Under the pieces are notes generated by a model. The model searched no databases. It was not told the DNA's origin and worked only from the letters and a program-made list of their open reading frames with translations. This document shows positions 1 to 12,496 of a stretch of DNA of 64,000 nucleotides, piece by piece (position 1 is the first letter of the stretch; each line of letters starts with the position of its first letter). The position numbers and the translations under genes are program-made. Location: the NCBI RefSeq assembly GCF_025024155.1, contig NW_026251806.1, positions 49,247-113,246 of the forward strand, read 5' to 3'. The DNA comes from Gamsiella multidivaricata (Eukaryota > Mortierellomycota > Mortierellomycetes > Mortierellales > Mortierellaceae).

Positions 1-109
1 TCACCTGGACCATGAATTGTTTGCACAAAGACATGCTCCCTTTTATTGATTCCAAGCTACGTCTGTATGCCACTTAACAACAGATGCAGAGCCTAACCGA
101 AATAGACAT

Positions 110-2444
110 TTAGTATGGCGACTCTTCCGGCTTCTCGTCGTAAATGGGCCAGAGACAGTGCCCTGGGTGCTGCACGCACCACATCGGCTGCAGGGGCTCT
201 GCCCCAATCTTCTCGGACACCATCCTGAACCGGTGCTCGTTGATTCTGCTCTCGGCCTCAATGCTACGAAGTGTGTCTGCTTTCTGCTCAGGTCCATTCC
301 ACAGGCGGGTCGAGCTGTCGTCCGAGTTGCCGCTCCACAGCACCTAATTTCGCATTTGAAAACCATAAAGATCCAGAATGAGAATCCAATCAAGGACCCT
401 TTCTCGCTCAAAGCAGTTGCTCTCAAAAACCTCGGCGGTATATCGAAGCACCATACTCACCTCGGCTGCGGCAGAGGCACGGGGCCACAGCTTAGTATCC
501 AAATTGGTATCATCGACCTGCTCCGTCCAAAGAAGTGCCTCACCGCCAAGGACACTCCTTGCATCCTTAGGAGTCAGCCCCAAGATCGGGTTAAACGAGT
601 AAATCCTTTGCCAGCCCTTATATGGGTCGCACCATGAGCGGCCTAGGGTCCAGTTGCCAAGCCAGTCTCCGAATCCACAGTCAAGGTACCAATAATCGGC
701 CGATCCAGCGACCACTTTGTATCCCTTTTCGACCGTCTTTTTGATATTTGCTGCGCTCGTCCAGACCTGGATCACGGTATCCTTACTGTGCTGAAGAGTC
801 TTCAGGTTGTGGTTCAGCAATGGCTCCTCCCAGACGACGGGTGTCTTGCCTTCCTTTCGCAACATCGCGTGCTGCTTTGAGACAAATTCGTTCAGAATGC
901 TGTCGAACCCAGAGGCATCCCTAGTAATATTCTTGCTCTTCATGTACTTCACCACAGAATCGGTATTGTTCCAGCAATTAATGTTAACCTCGTCTGCACC
1001 TGCATGGGCATACTTGTCCTTGAAAAGTGGGAGGAACTGGTCATAGACGCCTTGAACAACCTCGTACGTCTTGGGAATGATCGGGTTCAACTGGCCGCTC
1101 GGGGGTTCCGCACTGAATCGACTGTAGCTGGGATAACCGTCCAGACAGGATGTGATCTCTGGGAAGGAACGCGACCAGGACCAGGCGTGGCCAGGCATGT
1201 CGATCTCAGGAATGACGCGGATGCCTCTATCGAGGGCGTAGTTGACGAATTTCAGGATATCCTTTTTGGTGTACACCATATCACTGGCATAGGCGCCTTT
1301 GGAGGCTAGTTGACTGAGCGGCAGACCTGATGTTTTCTGTTGTTCATCCTTTTCATCCACGTGTTTGGTGCCGGGGACGTCATCCAACGCGACAGGGAAC
1401 GACTGCGAGTCCGCAATGTGCCAATGAAAGACATTGAATTTGTTCATAGCCATGGCATCGATGGTCCTGTAGAGAGCAGCTATAGAGATATAGTTCCTGG
1501 AGGTATCGAGCATCAGCCCACGGTGCTGGAACAGCGGTTGATCGTGGATGAGGACGGGAGCACGGGCAATCTCCTTTGTACCGTCATGCAGATTGTTTGT
1601 CACCAATTGGGCGAACGTTTCCATGCCGTGCAGTGCCCCGTACTACCACGACATATTTCATAAGGAATAGATGCTAGCAAGTTAGCGTCGTCTTCATCAC
1701 GATTGCCTCACAAAACCCGTCTGTAATCTTTTATCGGATTGATCGCATTGATCGCATTGGATTACGTCTAGTTAACACGAAAAAAAAAGTATCTTATCGA
1801 TGATGGCGCGTGCGACCTACGATTGTCTTTGCCCTGATGAAGCCCTTGACGCTGTGTGGGAATGGCTTGTTTGACATCTGTTCACACTGATGGGCGTCAA
1901 TTTCAAAAGGCGCCTTGGGGTCTTCGTCCGTGGCGATCAGTAGTCTGTAGGATTCTAATAAACGTAGGAATGTAGAAGTTGGGTGAGTAACTGACTCCTC
2001 TTTACACTTTGTGTAGGCGCTAAATGTCATGAGGCACTAGTCATCATTCTCACCATCTGTCTCCAAACCCAAGGCGTCGGCCGAGGAGCCTTTTTCAATA
2101 GCCACTATAATTGTGTCCAGCTTGACGTCTGCGACCTGGGATCGATCTTCCAAGGCTAGAAGAGAAGGATCGACTGGCACTGGACTCAAGAATTTACTGA
2201 CCAGAATTCTTTTCCTGTAGCGAGCAGCTCCGCTTGCCAGTCTCGGGTGGGCATCGTGTGGTAGCTGGAAGCGAAAGTCCTTGGAGAGTTGAATGGTCCG
2301 ATGACCATGACATTCATGCACGGGTTTGGGCCAAAGGTGCGCATTCACAGGTGTCAAGTCCGGGAACACCGCCAAAGATAGGAAAAAGACATTGGAGGCT
2401 ATCGCAATGGCCGCCGAGATGGTGTACAGGCAGGTCCTGATCAT
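110..2444 (-). CDS. Beta-N-acetylhexosaminidase, glycoside hydrolase family 20
   Basis: The enzyme removes terminal beta-linked GlcNAc/GalNAc, and in fungi chiefly degrades chitin oligomers in the wall or outside the cell. Four exons join in phase: 2444-2054, 1954-1821, 1642-461 and 343-110, giving about 646 aa. The N-terminus MIRTCLYTI begins a hydrophobic signal peptide that ends near VNA. It is followed by the HLWPKP start typical of the GH20 N-domain, then ESYRLLI and AKTI-YGALHGMETF across intron 2. The TIM barrel shows RGLMLDTSRNY, HWHIADSQSFP and HAGADEVN. In the last, Asp-Glu at about residues 392-393 is the catalytic pair, and the usual second Gly is Ala. The C-terminus has WPRASAAAE-VLWSGN across intron 3. 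The start is the first ATG before the signal peptide. It faces TRAPPC10 across a 655-bp shared upstream region. Confidence 0.93.
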
Positions 2445-3099
2445 TTGTTGCGGTATGCGTGAGTGAGAAAGGAAGGGTAAAGGAAAAGTAAGGAAGCAGA
2501 GGATAATGTAACTGAGGAGTATCAGGAGGTAATAAAGGAAGACAAGAGGAGGAAAGGACAGAAGAGTGGGAGGAAGACGAAGAGCAAACAGGTTGAAGAA
2601 TAAGACGGTGCTGGCATGAAGTGTGCAGGAGAGTCGTACCTGTAGCACCTGTCAGATGCATGGATGCAGGTCGACGACAGGGCGCGCGCGCTAAACGCGA
2701 CAGCTCGGCCTATCATAGTCTGTAGTCAAGAAGAAGGGCATCGGGAATGAAGGGGAAGGTCATAGCTTCCAGTACAGCATCTTTGCATGTACATGTACGT
2801 TTAGCGGACAGAGATATCGAGCACCGCTTGGACCCCATCCACCTATTGGGAAGGTCGCTGCAACGCGTGAGTCGCGTCGCGTTGCCACCAAGATCGTCTT
2901 TCCACGTCACATTCAAAGCGGCAGAAAGGCAGGGCGTAAGCGATTAAGCACACAAACCTTCGTACCTATTGCCAGAAGCTGCAACCATCATCCCGCTCCA
3001 GCGCCCTCACGACCAGCACATTTCTACCCCTAATTGCATCGCCTTCCCCTACATCTCTACTCTTCATCGCTGCCTTCAGGGGATCCCATCTCAACCGTT
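2445..3099. promoter_or_regulatory. Shared upstream region, hexosaminidase / TRAPPC10
   Basis: The two divergent genes are separated by 655 bp, so this stretch must hold both 5' untranslated regions and promoters. The hexosaminidase side is strongly purine-rich on the plus strand (2455-2600), that is, a pyrimidine-rich 5' UTR on the minus strand. I see no convincing TATA box, operator or RNA gene. The small ORFs here have no recognisable content. Confidence 0.5.
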
Positions 3100-6000
3100 A
3101 TGGAGCCGAAGCGCGTTATTGTCACCTGTAATACGAACCCATCATCGTTATGCGGGAAACAGTGTTTCTTGACCTTATTCTCTTTTGCTCACCGACTTCA
3201 CTCTCGTTCCCACCTCTTCATATTCAGACTGCGATGAAAGCGGTAACTTGCCTAATATCGAAAAGGACCTGGCGGCTCGGCTGCCCCTCCGAAACTTGGT
3301 TTGGAGGCCAAGCAACAACCGGACTAAACGGAATATTGCTATGCTCGATGTTGAGTTCAGGCGTTTCTCCCCAGAGTCTTCCATGAACCTCCCCCCGGTG
3401 ACTTTGCTTCAGAACCCGTACCTGAACCTCTACTTTGTCAACTGCGAGGTACTTCCTCTCTTTTAGGCGTAATACTCAGTAGACTACTCACAAACCGCAG
3501 TTTTATTGACGCAGACATATCCTCTATATGATAGGACAATGAAACGTACAGGACGACTGTGAAACAGCAGATCAAGGAATGGATTGACCGTGTCACCAAA
3601 AAGAAGAACCAGGAGTGGCTCATTGTTCACATCAGTAACCAGGAGGGCGCAAGGGCTACAAAGTTCCTACGATCCTCCGTCCATGACAGGATTAAGGCCG
3701 ACTTCAACATTCACAAGAAGGATAGGTGCGTCTGCGTCTTTATCCGCGAAATCGCTCGAGGCCGTTAGACTGAGGCAATGCTTTGGGTCCCTAACATTTT
3801 CCCTTTCTAACTCGATACTTTTGTAGGGTGGCTCAAGTGAAGATGGCAGACACGGAAATGTCAGAGATGGAACTCTGGGCCGACTTTACAGAAAAGGTGA
3901 AGGAGGGCATCGTGGCGAGCTTCGATCAGAACGTGATGACATTCGAGGAGGATATTCGGCGATTGGACTCGCAACGACAGATGCCTGGGTGGAACTACTG
4001 CACATTTTTCATCCTCAAGGAGGGCCTTACCAATGCATACGAGATGATGAACTTGCACGAGGAGGCATTAATGCAATACGATGAGCTTGAGGCATCGTTC
4101 TTCCAAATCCTTCGAGGTATGTAGGCGATGTATACCTGGGCCATTCGTGTCGTTTGGCTTTACGTACTGACGCTTACTTTTTTCTTTCTTCTCACTCTTT
4201 CTAGATAATGCCTTGGCATGGTACGGGAAGTTTGGCGGAATGCAGGAGGGAGACGACGATGCAAACTTGCTGGACCTTGACAGAAAGCCGTATAGGGACC
4301 TGATCATGCAGAACACCATATCTGTGTTTGATTTCAGAACATATCTCTTTGGACGTCAATGTAATCTCCTTTTCCGACTTCGGCGACCAATCGAGATTTG
4401 CCACAGAGCGCTGCTATTCATTCCGTCCTTTGCTAGAACCGTTCGAGAGCATGTGGTATGCAGTCTCGGTCTCTGGACTCAACGAGTATTGGTATTGAAT
4501 ATCCCGTTCAGTGTTTTCCTTATCTGACGCACGTTATCTCCAATCCATAGCTGAACCTGACGGAAAACTTCCTGGAATCATGGATTTACTCCGCATGCAT
4601 GTCAATAGTGAACGAATGCGATGAGACCATCCCTCTGTCGAACGAGGATCCACATATGAGCCAAGTTCTTTTGGACGGCGCAAAAGCAGAACTCCTTCAG
4701 CTTGCACGTCAACAGGTACCACATAATGTTATTCGCTGAGATCTCAGACTTATTGCAATTCAAATAGGGAGATAGATATTAACCTTTATGATTGTATGCA
4801 TTTTTTTCAGCTGGACAAGCTTGGTATTCAGCATGGCCGACTTCCCAAGGAGCTGCCTTTTACAATGTCGCTAGGATATGAGGATCCCGCTTTAAACACT
4901 ACGGAGGAGGCCGAAAGAAAACCTATGTCAAAGGAATTACTGGACGCTGTCTCTACCGACGAAACATTCGACACGCTGTACATGGTGAGTCTTGGAAGGG
5001 CTATGTCAAGAACGTCATCTACATAGCATCTCCCCAGTGCTGATGGGATCATCTCTGTTCCATCTAGAGTGTCACTGCTCGAGCAATCAGAGGATATGAT
5101 GGAAGTGGACGCCATCGCTCGTCCTTACTTCTTCACGGTGATGTCGCTGCACTCCAATAGTAAGTCACCAGAGTGAGCACATTCCCATTCCTATACTGCA
5201 TTATGTTTGCTTACAAGTTTCCGCCATTTTTGTAGCTATAGGAAAAGGTACGCAGAGGCAGCGAGGATTTTAGAGTCGATAACATGGCGGTATGGACACA
5301 GTCGCTGGACTGTGCTCGAAAATGAGCTGGTCATCAAGCACGCTAAATGCCTGAAGGAACTCGGAGACACAGTCAAATATACCGAGGCGTGTCTCACGCT
5401 GCTGAGGAACATGGACGACCTTAAAGTCGACGATAAGCTGTTTTACTCCAACGAACTGTTCAACGCTGCAACGTCCAAAGAGCTGAGGCAGGAGGTTCAT
5501 CATGAGTTCGCACCAATGTTCGCAGTCAAGGTTGTTTCCGTAGTCGACATTCTTCAGGACGATGATGGCTCATACGTGGATATCATGATAGATAACAAGC
5601 TACCCAAAGTGAGTGGACTGGCTATTAACCTGCTCCATACTGGGGATCCTTCTATGACTTCGTGACCCTAATTTTTCTTCCTCTGCTTCCGACAAAAGGA
5701 CATCGAATTTAACAAGCTGTCTGTCAGGATGGTCAGCGGCGAAGTAGATGAGTTATGGTTTAACATCCGGCATGGAGTTATGAAGCCAGGCAAGAATAAT
5801 TTCCGGGTTACTTGTGAAGTAAGTTATCGTGAGACGTTATTCTCTTTGTCCATTTTAATTGGCTTTTGTGACTAAAAATAAGCGCTGCATCATTCACTCA
5901 ACATAGACTTTAGCGTCGGGGACATATGTCTTGGAGAAGGTTTACCTGAAGATAGGGAAGCTGGTCTTCCTGTACGACTTTCTGCAGGAGAGCAGGAAAC

Positions 6001-8047
6001 GCATCTTCCGCGTTGATTCTCATCCAAAGGCACTGAAGGCCAGCATCACTTTGCCGCAGGAGATGGAGCTCGGACAGACGAGCACATTTGTGGTCCATGT
6101 GTCGAGTGGACGGAATAAGGTTGCGGAAGCCAGCCTCAGCCTATACCCTGCCTCAGAGGGTATGTCCCTGCTCAAAGTCCCAACACTTGCATATTCCAAG
6201 CAAGTATCTGAGGGTAGCGAGGACGCTGCCACAACTGGAGATATCGATCTCGAGAACTATGAGGCCATCTCTCTGCCGGCCTTTGGACCCAACGAAACGC
6301 TGGCCATCACAGTCCCATATGAGACCTACCAGAACAGCAGCGAGCATTTGATCAAACTGGCTGTTCATTATCTCACTCCCAACTCTAAGCGGCACACGTT
6401 CACGCTAACCACGGGTCTTGAGACAGTTCTGCCGCTGCAAGTTTCTCACTCCATTATTTGGCGCGACGACTGGTATGTCCGCTTCCCTAGTTTTCATTCC
6501 CGTCGCTAAGCATCTTGTGCTTGATCTTTTTTTTTTCTTTTTTTTTTCTTTTCTTTTCTTCTAACAACCGTGCTTTGCACTGTTTTCACAACTCTAGCCT
6601 TAATTTGAAGCTGGATATGACATGTGCAAGTTATGTTCCTATCCGCATTCTCAATGTCGACCTCCGCCATCCAGCTCGCATCAAAGAATATAAGCAAGCA
6701 CCTTTTGCAGGCGAAATGGTAACGGCATTTGGACAATGATCATGTCTCATTCTTTCTCCTTCTCTCAATGCTGGCTGGCTGACCTTTACTTCTGCAGACA
6801 TTATTTCCTAGGCAGCATGCAAGTTTCGTGTTTAAGATATCCCGCCCAATGGATATGGAAGGTAATCATTTAACAATGATTCTTTGCGCTAAAGACATGC
6901 GTGATAACGTACTAACGCTTTTGCCACGCGTGTTATAGACACCGACCCCCAGGCACACTTTATTGTTACGTATCACAGTTTACGCGATGGTAAGTTCTCG
7001 CATACTGCGCTGACATTGGTCCTTCAAACCCATTTTAAGGATCCTGCCTTGACGCGCTTCCGCCCTTGTTCTTCCTCTCTCATTTGAATCTGCGAAATGT
7101 AGAGGTCGAGAAGGCTCTTACATCCATGGTTGAGGCAGATCTGGCCAAAGCGCAGCTGGATCAACATGGCTCTTTCCTCACGATGCACTTGAAGAGTCAT
7201 CTTTTGAAGGGCATTGATTATATGGCTTACGGGATGTCAGACAGCCTGGAGTTGCCACCGCTGGACGTCGCTAGCTGTGAGACTATCTTGGCGTATCATG
7301 ATCCAAAAACTCGCGAGACGTTGATCGGCATTCTCAAGGATATGTTCTCGGTAATCGTATCTTTTCATCTCAAAACCGGCTTGGAAACACAATGTCGATT
7401 CAGCCATTGCGCTGTGTACTGACTGATGTACTCCTTTGAACCATACAGGATAACAAGAAGCTGGAATACGATCAGATCATGGCTCTGAGCGCCTCAAACC
7501 AGCCGCTTCAAATCTCCTTCCCTGTGCCGCTTCCGACATCACAAGTGCTGACTACCGTGGAGATCATTGTTGACAATCCTCAGGAGCTGACTATAGGGAC
7601 GCCGGCGACTTTCAAGGTGCAGGTCAAAAACTCGGAATACTGGAATCCGAATAAGGATAGGGAGCAATCCTACAATTTCTACTACGACATCATGGTCGAT
7701 TATGAAAACTGGCTGCTTTGCGGACACAAGAAGCGTCTATTCTCTGCCGAGGTGCGACAAAGAAAAGTGCTCTATCTAAGTTGCGGTAACTGCTCCTTGC
7801 TCAACGACTAACTCAGCTAATGAACTGTTGCTTTTAGCCTGGTGCCACTACGACACACGCCGTATCCCTGGTCCCACTCAAGACCGGCCCCTTGCATGTG
7901 CCCAAGATAACGATTGCAAGTGCGTCTGGGAGCGTACACAACCAAACATCGTATGTGAACGAGGCGGAACAGGTGCTGATCAAACCCAAGACTACCACCT
8001 CGACCTTTTTCATTGACCAGCAGCGGGGCGTCCACTTTTCAAGCTGA
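3100..8047 (+). CDS. TRAPPII complex subunit TRAPPC10 / Trs130
   Basis: This is a subunit of the TRAPPII tether and Rab GEF that acts at the late Golgi and recycling membranes (Rab1/Rab11, Ypt1/Ypt31 in yeast). Seventeen exons join in phase: 3100-3127, 3228-3448, 3535-3725, 3827-4116, 4205-4455, 4551-4715, 4811-4984, 5068-5159, 5236-5608, 5699-5818, 5907-6472, 6598-6718, 6798-6861, 6939-6989, 7103-7350, 7449-7751 and 7838-8047. They total 3468 nt, or 1155 aa. Exon 1 gives MEPKRVIVT, and the exon 1/2 junction gives VTYCDESGNLP followed by LPLRNLVWR, which matches the family start. NQEWLIVHI and FREL-like segments follow. The middle is helical (RYAEAARILESITW), and the second half has beta-rich Ig-like segments typical of the TRAPPC10 C-terminus. 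It lies 262 bp upstream of Rab3GAP1 on the same strand. Confidence 0.92.
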
Positions 8048-8309
8048 TAGTGCGACCCTCACGTGCCGCACGCATTCCCTTCATGTTTGCCACCACGAAG
8101 ACAAACCACCGTGCACGATCGCTTTGCCCATGGAAGCACCTTGAACAATAAAGAAAACTCCTCTTTCCCCTTTTCGACCTTGTGCCCCTGCATCCGTTTG
8201 CATCGACCGAACTCCCTTGTCTTTTTATCTTCTAAAACAAGAGCACAGGACCGAGAGATTCTGCCAACATAAGCATACGCCATCCAGACACCAGCAACAG
8301 TGATGCGCC

Positions 8310-11300
8310 ATGGAGACAGACGACTTTGATAGCTTTGAGTTCATTGACTACACAACTTCGGGACCATGGGAGAGATTCATTGTCCAGATTGAGAACTGCC
8401 TCAAGCACTGGGGACTTGTACACGGTAGCTACGGTGTCTTCAACCCCAGCGTCATGCCCACGACCGAAGGCGCCATAGACCTCGACCAGGAGCTTGCGCT
8501 GGCCCTCAGCGAGGATCAACAGAACTCCGATACTGTTGCCGATCAGCCCGTGGGCGCAAGCAAAGCTCAGCCAAAGTCCCTCTCAAAAGTGTACCAGCAC
8601 AGTGCGCCTATCAACCTGGAGAATACATCCTATATTCTCTCGTACCAATACCACCCAGCCAAGGCACGAATCGCTGCTGGCGTCGAACGGATAGACCTCG
8701 ACTTTCTGGCAACATCTCTTGAGAGACAGAACCATCACATCCTCCATCGATGGACGGGCTTAACACATATACTCGTCCTTTCACCTGCGTCGGATGCCAT
8801 CTCAGTCATCGTTGATCTTGGAAGTGCGAAGCTGCTGCTATCATCGTTCGCCATCGCCTTTCAAAACACTGGCTGCAATATTCCAGTGTTCGTACCCACA
8901 GGTCACCCTAAGAACAGGACTTATACCGGGCTTTCCATTCAACCGCAGCTTCCGCACGCCCGCGACTCAGAACTAGGACTGGAAGAGACTGCAGAGGACC
9001 AGGCGATCGAGGTTCGGTTCAACACGGTAGTGGTTCCCTATCCTCCGGCACAGTACACGAACCTTTCTGGTATCTTGGAGCTGTTCATTGAGCGAATGGG
9101 TATCGACGACGAGTTTTCAACTAGTGGGGAAGACCTTGACGGATCGGGCGGCTATAGTCAGGAGGTCAAGGAGCAGATTCATGTGTCCGGACTATTCAGT
9201 TATCAACTGAGCAGGTGGCCTGACAATAACTGGCGGGAATGGAGCGGTGCTACAGAAGCTGACTTGCAGTCAGCGGACGACTCTAGGGTAACTTCACCGA
9301 CCCTACCGTTTGGGCCAGTCAATGATCCCTTAAAGTCTTTGCAGCTCGTGGCGAGATTTGGTAGGTCTAGGATGCATGCTTTTCCTGCGATGAGTGCACT
9401 TTTGTATACTAGATGGGTCAATTCTCATGCATCCACTACAATACTAGCATCTGCGCCTAGTACGGTTTATCTGGACAGCAAAAACTTGACAGATATGGAC
9501 GCAAGTCGGGCCAATATTTGGCTCATGAAGCCTCTCTTCAAATCGGATGACTATGGGCTCTTGAGCGGGATTCTCGAGGATATCATTTCTTCCTGGAGCA
9601 TGGAGATATCAAGCAATTCTGAGGCAGGCGACAAGGATCGTTCCTCAGACAGAGATCAGCGCTCCTACTCGTCTCTACTACGCAAAGGCGCCCGGCTCAT
9701 CCAAGGATCTATCGCCATGGTGGATGCTGTGGATGTCGAGAATATTGTCCAGGCATTGTTTACTGCAGGATCACCACTTTCTGCACCGCCATCGACAACA
9801 TCGAAGCGGAAAGACCAACGCCGGGGATCTGGACCGTGCGTTGACCGAGTCGTCTCCGCTGCAGAATTGGGCCTTCATTTTCGCCATGCGACCACTGTTC
9901 CGTGCGGCTCATTTCTCTGGAAGATGCTACAACATCTCATCGACGTGGTCGCTCCCAATTCACATGTCTCCTATCCAATATCGTTCATGAGATTTCTCAA
10001 GGCTGCATGGACCGACCTCTTGAAGCAGTTCGCTGAACATTGGGAGAAAAAGGAGATGATACCCTTGATTCAGGTCTTACCAGAACCCGTCATTGACCAG
10101 CGCGAAGGTGACCAATCGGCGATACTTGACGAGGATCAAAGAAGTCGCAAAATGGAGTCAAAAGTACCAGCGATCGACTTGCGATTCAACATTTTGCACC
10201 AAAAGCTCTCGATGCTCAATTGCTGTATCGCACGGGAAAACGCCGAACGTCAGGAAGGTGTTTCCGACTCGAGCCCGGCTGCGGATATCTCTTCTTCCAT
10301 GTTTTCAGCAATTTCATCACCGACTTCATCTAAGTCAACCATAAATACAGCACCCAACCCTGCCTTGTTGGTTGAAGTGCCTTCGGGACCTGTCACAAAT
10401 ACAGGTACCAGTGTGGACGCTAAGAGCGACAGCAGTAAACAGGACTATAACATCACTCAAGCGAGCACGCTCTCAAAAGAAGCTGTTGACGAACCCGGGC
10501 ATTCAGTGGATGATTTGGCCGAAGTGACGCAAAACTTGATGGACCATAAGACAGGGACCTTCCTAGAGCCAGTCAAAGATATGAACTCATCCCAAAGCAC
10601 CGGTCCACAGAGTGAGGCATTCAAAGGTTTGGTCCTCTTGGAGACGGGCGCGCCCCTGGTGGTACCAAGGCTCCAGGTAATTTCCATTGACTTTTTGATC
10701 GCAATGCTATTTTTAATGTAGCGTATTCATGCGCTAAGCTAATCCGATCGTATGATGTTTTAGGACGCTGGATATATGACGGAAGATATGATTCAGGAAC
10801 AAGAGGAAATATTTGAGAGCCTGGGATCCTCCACGGACGCTGCCAAAACAAGGGCGCAGATGCAATCTGCACAGCTCAGTTCAGGTAAACGGCGACTCTT
10901 CGTTGTACTCTTTTTTTTCGGGATAGATTATCTGGACCAGACTCGCTGAATACAAGTCTCCGTTTGCTAATTGGTGTATTAGATATGAGCGCATTCAAGG
11001 CCGCCAATCCTGGCTGCGTACTTGGCGACTTTATCCGCTGGCATTCGCCAAAAGATTGGGACGATGAAAAGCAACAGATGAGTACTCGCATGGCAGACAG
11101 TGGCAATTTCTGGCAGAAGCTCTGGGAGGTCCGTATCCAGCACCTTTTATTGAAGGCGGAACATATCGTCGTTTTATGCACATTCTAAACAAGATTTTTG
11201 ACGCAACTTAGAAATCGGAACCTCTTCCTGCGAGACAGCAGAAGCCTCTATTTGATCATCACCAAGAGGCGACCAAGGTGCTGGCCTACCTTAATTCACT

Positions 11301-11401
11301 CACCACATGTCAGGTCTTTGTCCAGTAAGTGTCTTCTTTTTATTTTATTTTTGAGGCAACAGCACATGAAGATTAGAGCTGGAGAGTGGCCCAACTCATT
11401 T

Positions 11402-11433
<32 letters not shown>

Positions 11434-12132
11434 TTTTTGTCCTAACAGCTTGCTTCCGACAGTGTTCCTGCTCGCCTACGACACGCTAGTCTCTCATCCA
11501 GTATCAAGGGTGAGCCAGACGGTGGCGAAGGCACTTCAAGGGCTCGCACAAGATCTGACAGATTTCCCTTGGAACGAACTGTCTCTCTCTGAGAAGGACT
11601 TGGACCTTAAGCCCATTATCGCAAAATTCAAGGCGGCAGAGTTGGTCATGGGACACTTTATTACCCTAGAGCAAAAGGTGAGGTGCCTGCGTTTATTGAA
11701 ATTCCTTGATGCCTCTTGCTATTCGCAATTGCAAATAGCATCTTTACTTTCTAATTAACAAAGCATGTCCTATATACATATCTGCCACATGTGGGCTAGC
11801 TCTCTGAGCAATACGGCTTGGTGGAGAGGATCTTGGAGGAGACCGAATCGGTGGTTGAAGATGGCTCTGAGCGTGATTGCGTCTACAAACTGTTCTCGGT
11901 TGGAGGGTCCGGTCAGTCAAATTTTCCAAAGCCGACCTGTCGCGAATTTGTGATCGAGACGTTCGATCCATCATGGGCTTCATCTTCAGGATCGGGAGTT
12001 CCAACGTTTGTATCGTCGGGAGACATGACGGGATGGCATACTCGGCCGCTGCAGCGACGGATGTATGCGTGCTTCAAGGACTCGGAGGTGCGGATCGTCG
12101 AAGCCATTGCAAAGGATGGCATGTTTATGTAG
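8310..12132 (+). CDS. Rab3 GTPase-activating protein catalytic subunit (Rab3GAP1-like)
   Basis: In animals this subunit pairs with Rab3GAP2. The pair acts as a GAP for Rab3 and as a GEF for Rab18 at ER, lipid-droplet and autophagy membranes. Six exons join in phase: 8310-10676, 10764-10884, 10983-11128, 11212-11324, 11449-11677 and 11800-12132, for about 1102 aa. The N-terminus METDDFDSFEFIDYTT with GPWERFIVQIE is family-typical. The C-terminal signature ARMQSA...SDMSAFKAANPGC then GDFIRWHSPKDW is highly diagnostic, followed by ARQQKPLFD and LLPTVFLLAYDTL. A low-complexity Ser/Thr-rich linker fills about residues 640-790. Intron 4 carries a 22-T tract just before its acceptor. No Rab3GAP2 partner is visible in the window. 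Confidence 0.92.
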
Positions 12133-12496
12133 CACCATTATTTTTGTATTGTCAGAAACCCATGTATTCCTTTTCCCTGGTCCTTTCTTTATTGAGTGGT
12201 GCTTTGCAAGGTAACTGTACATTGGGAATAGGAGGCTCTCTAAATGCATAACTTGAAATGCCGAGTTGTGTGTAGATATATCACTTTGCTCTTCTATGAA
12301 AGCAAAATGGAGGTAGTCGCGGATCAAATTCCGACGCGTAGTACGCAGTAAAAAACCAACCTGTACAGATTATTCACAACCACCTGGTTTTTCATGTATC
12401 CCAATCCAAGTTTATGTTTATTATTATCTGTCGTCGGTAGAGTCGATGAAACGTCTTTGTGGTTTTTTGTGATATGAAGACAAATCACTTCCGCCC
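12133..12496. other. Convergent 3' intergenic region
   Basis: This 364-bp stretch lies between the stop of Rab3GAP1 and the stop of ARL5 on the opposite strand. It presumably holds both 3' UTRs and polyadenylation signals. I see no gene or RNA in it. Confidence 0.5.
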
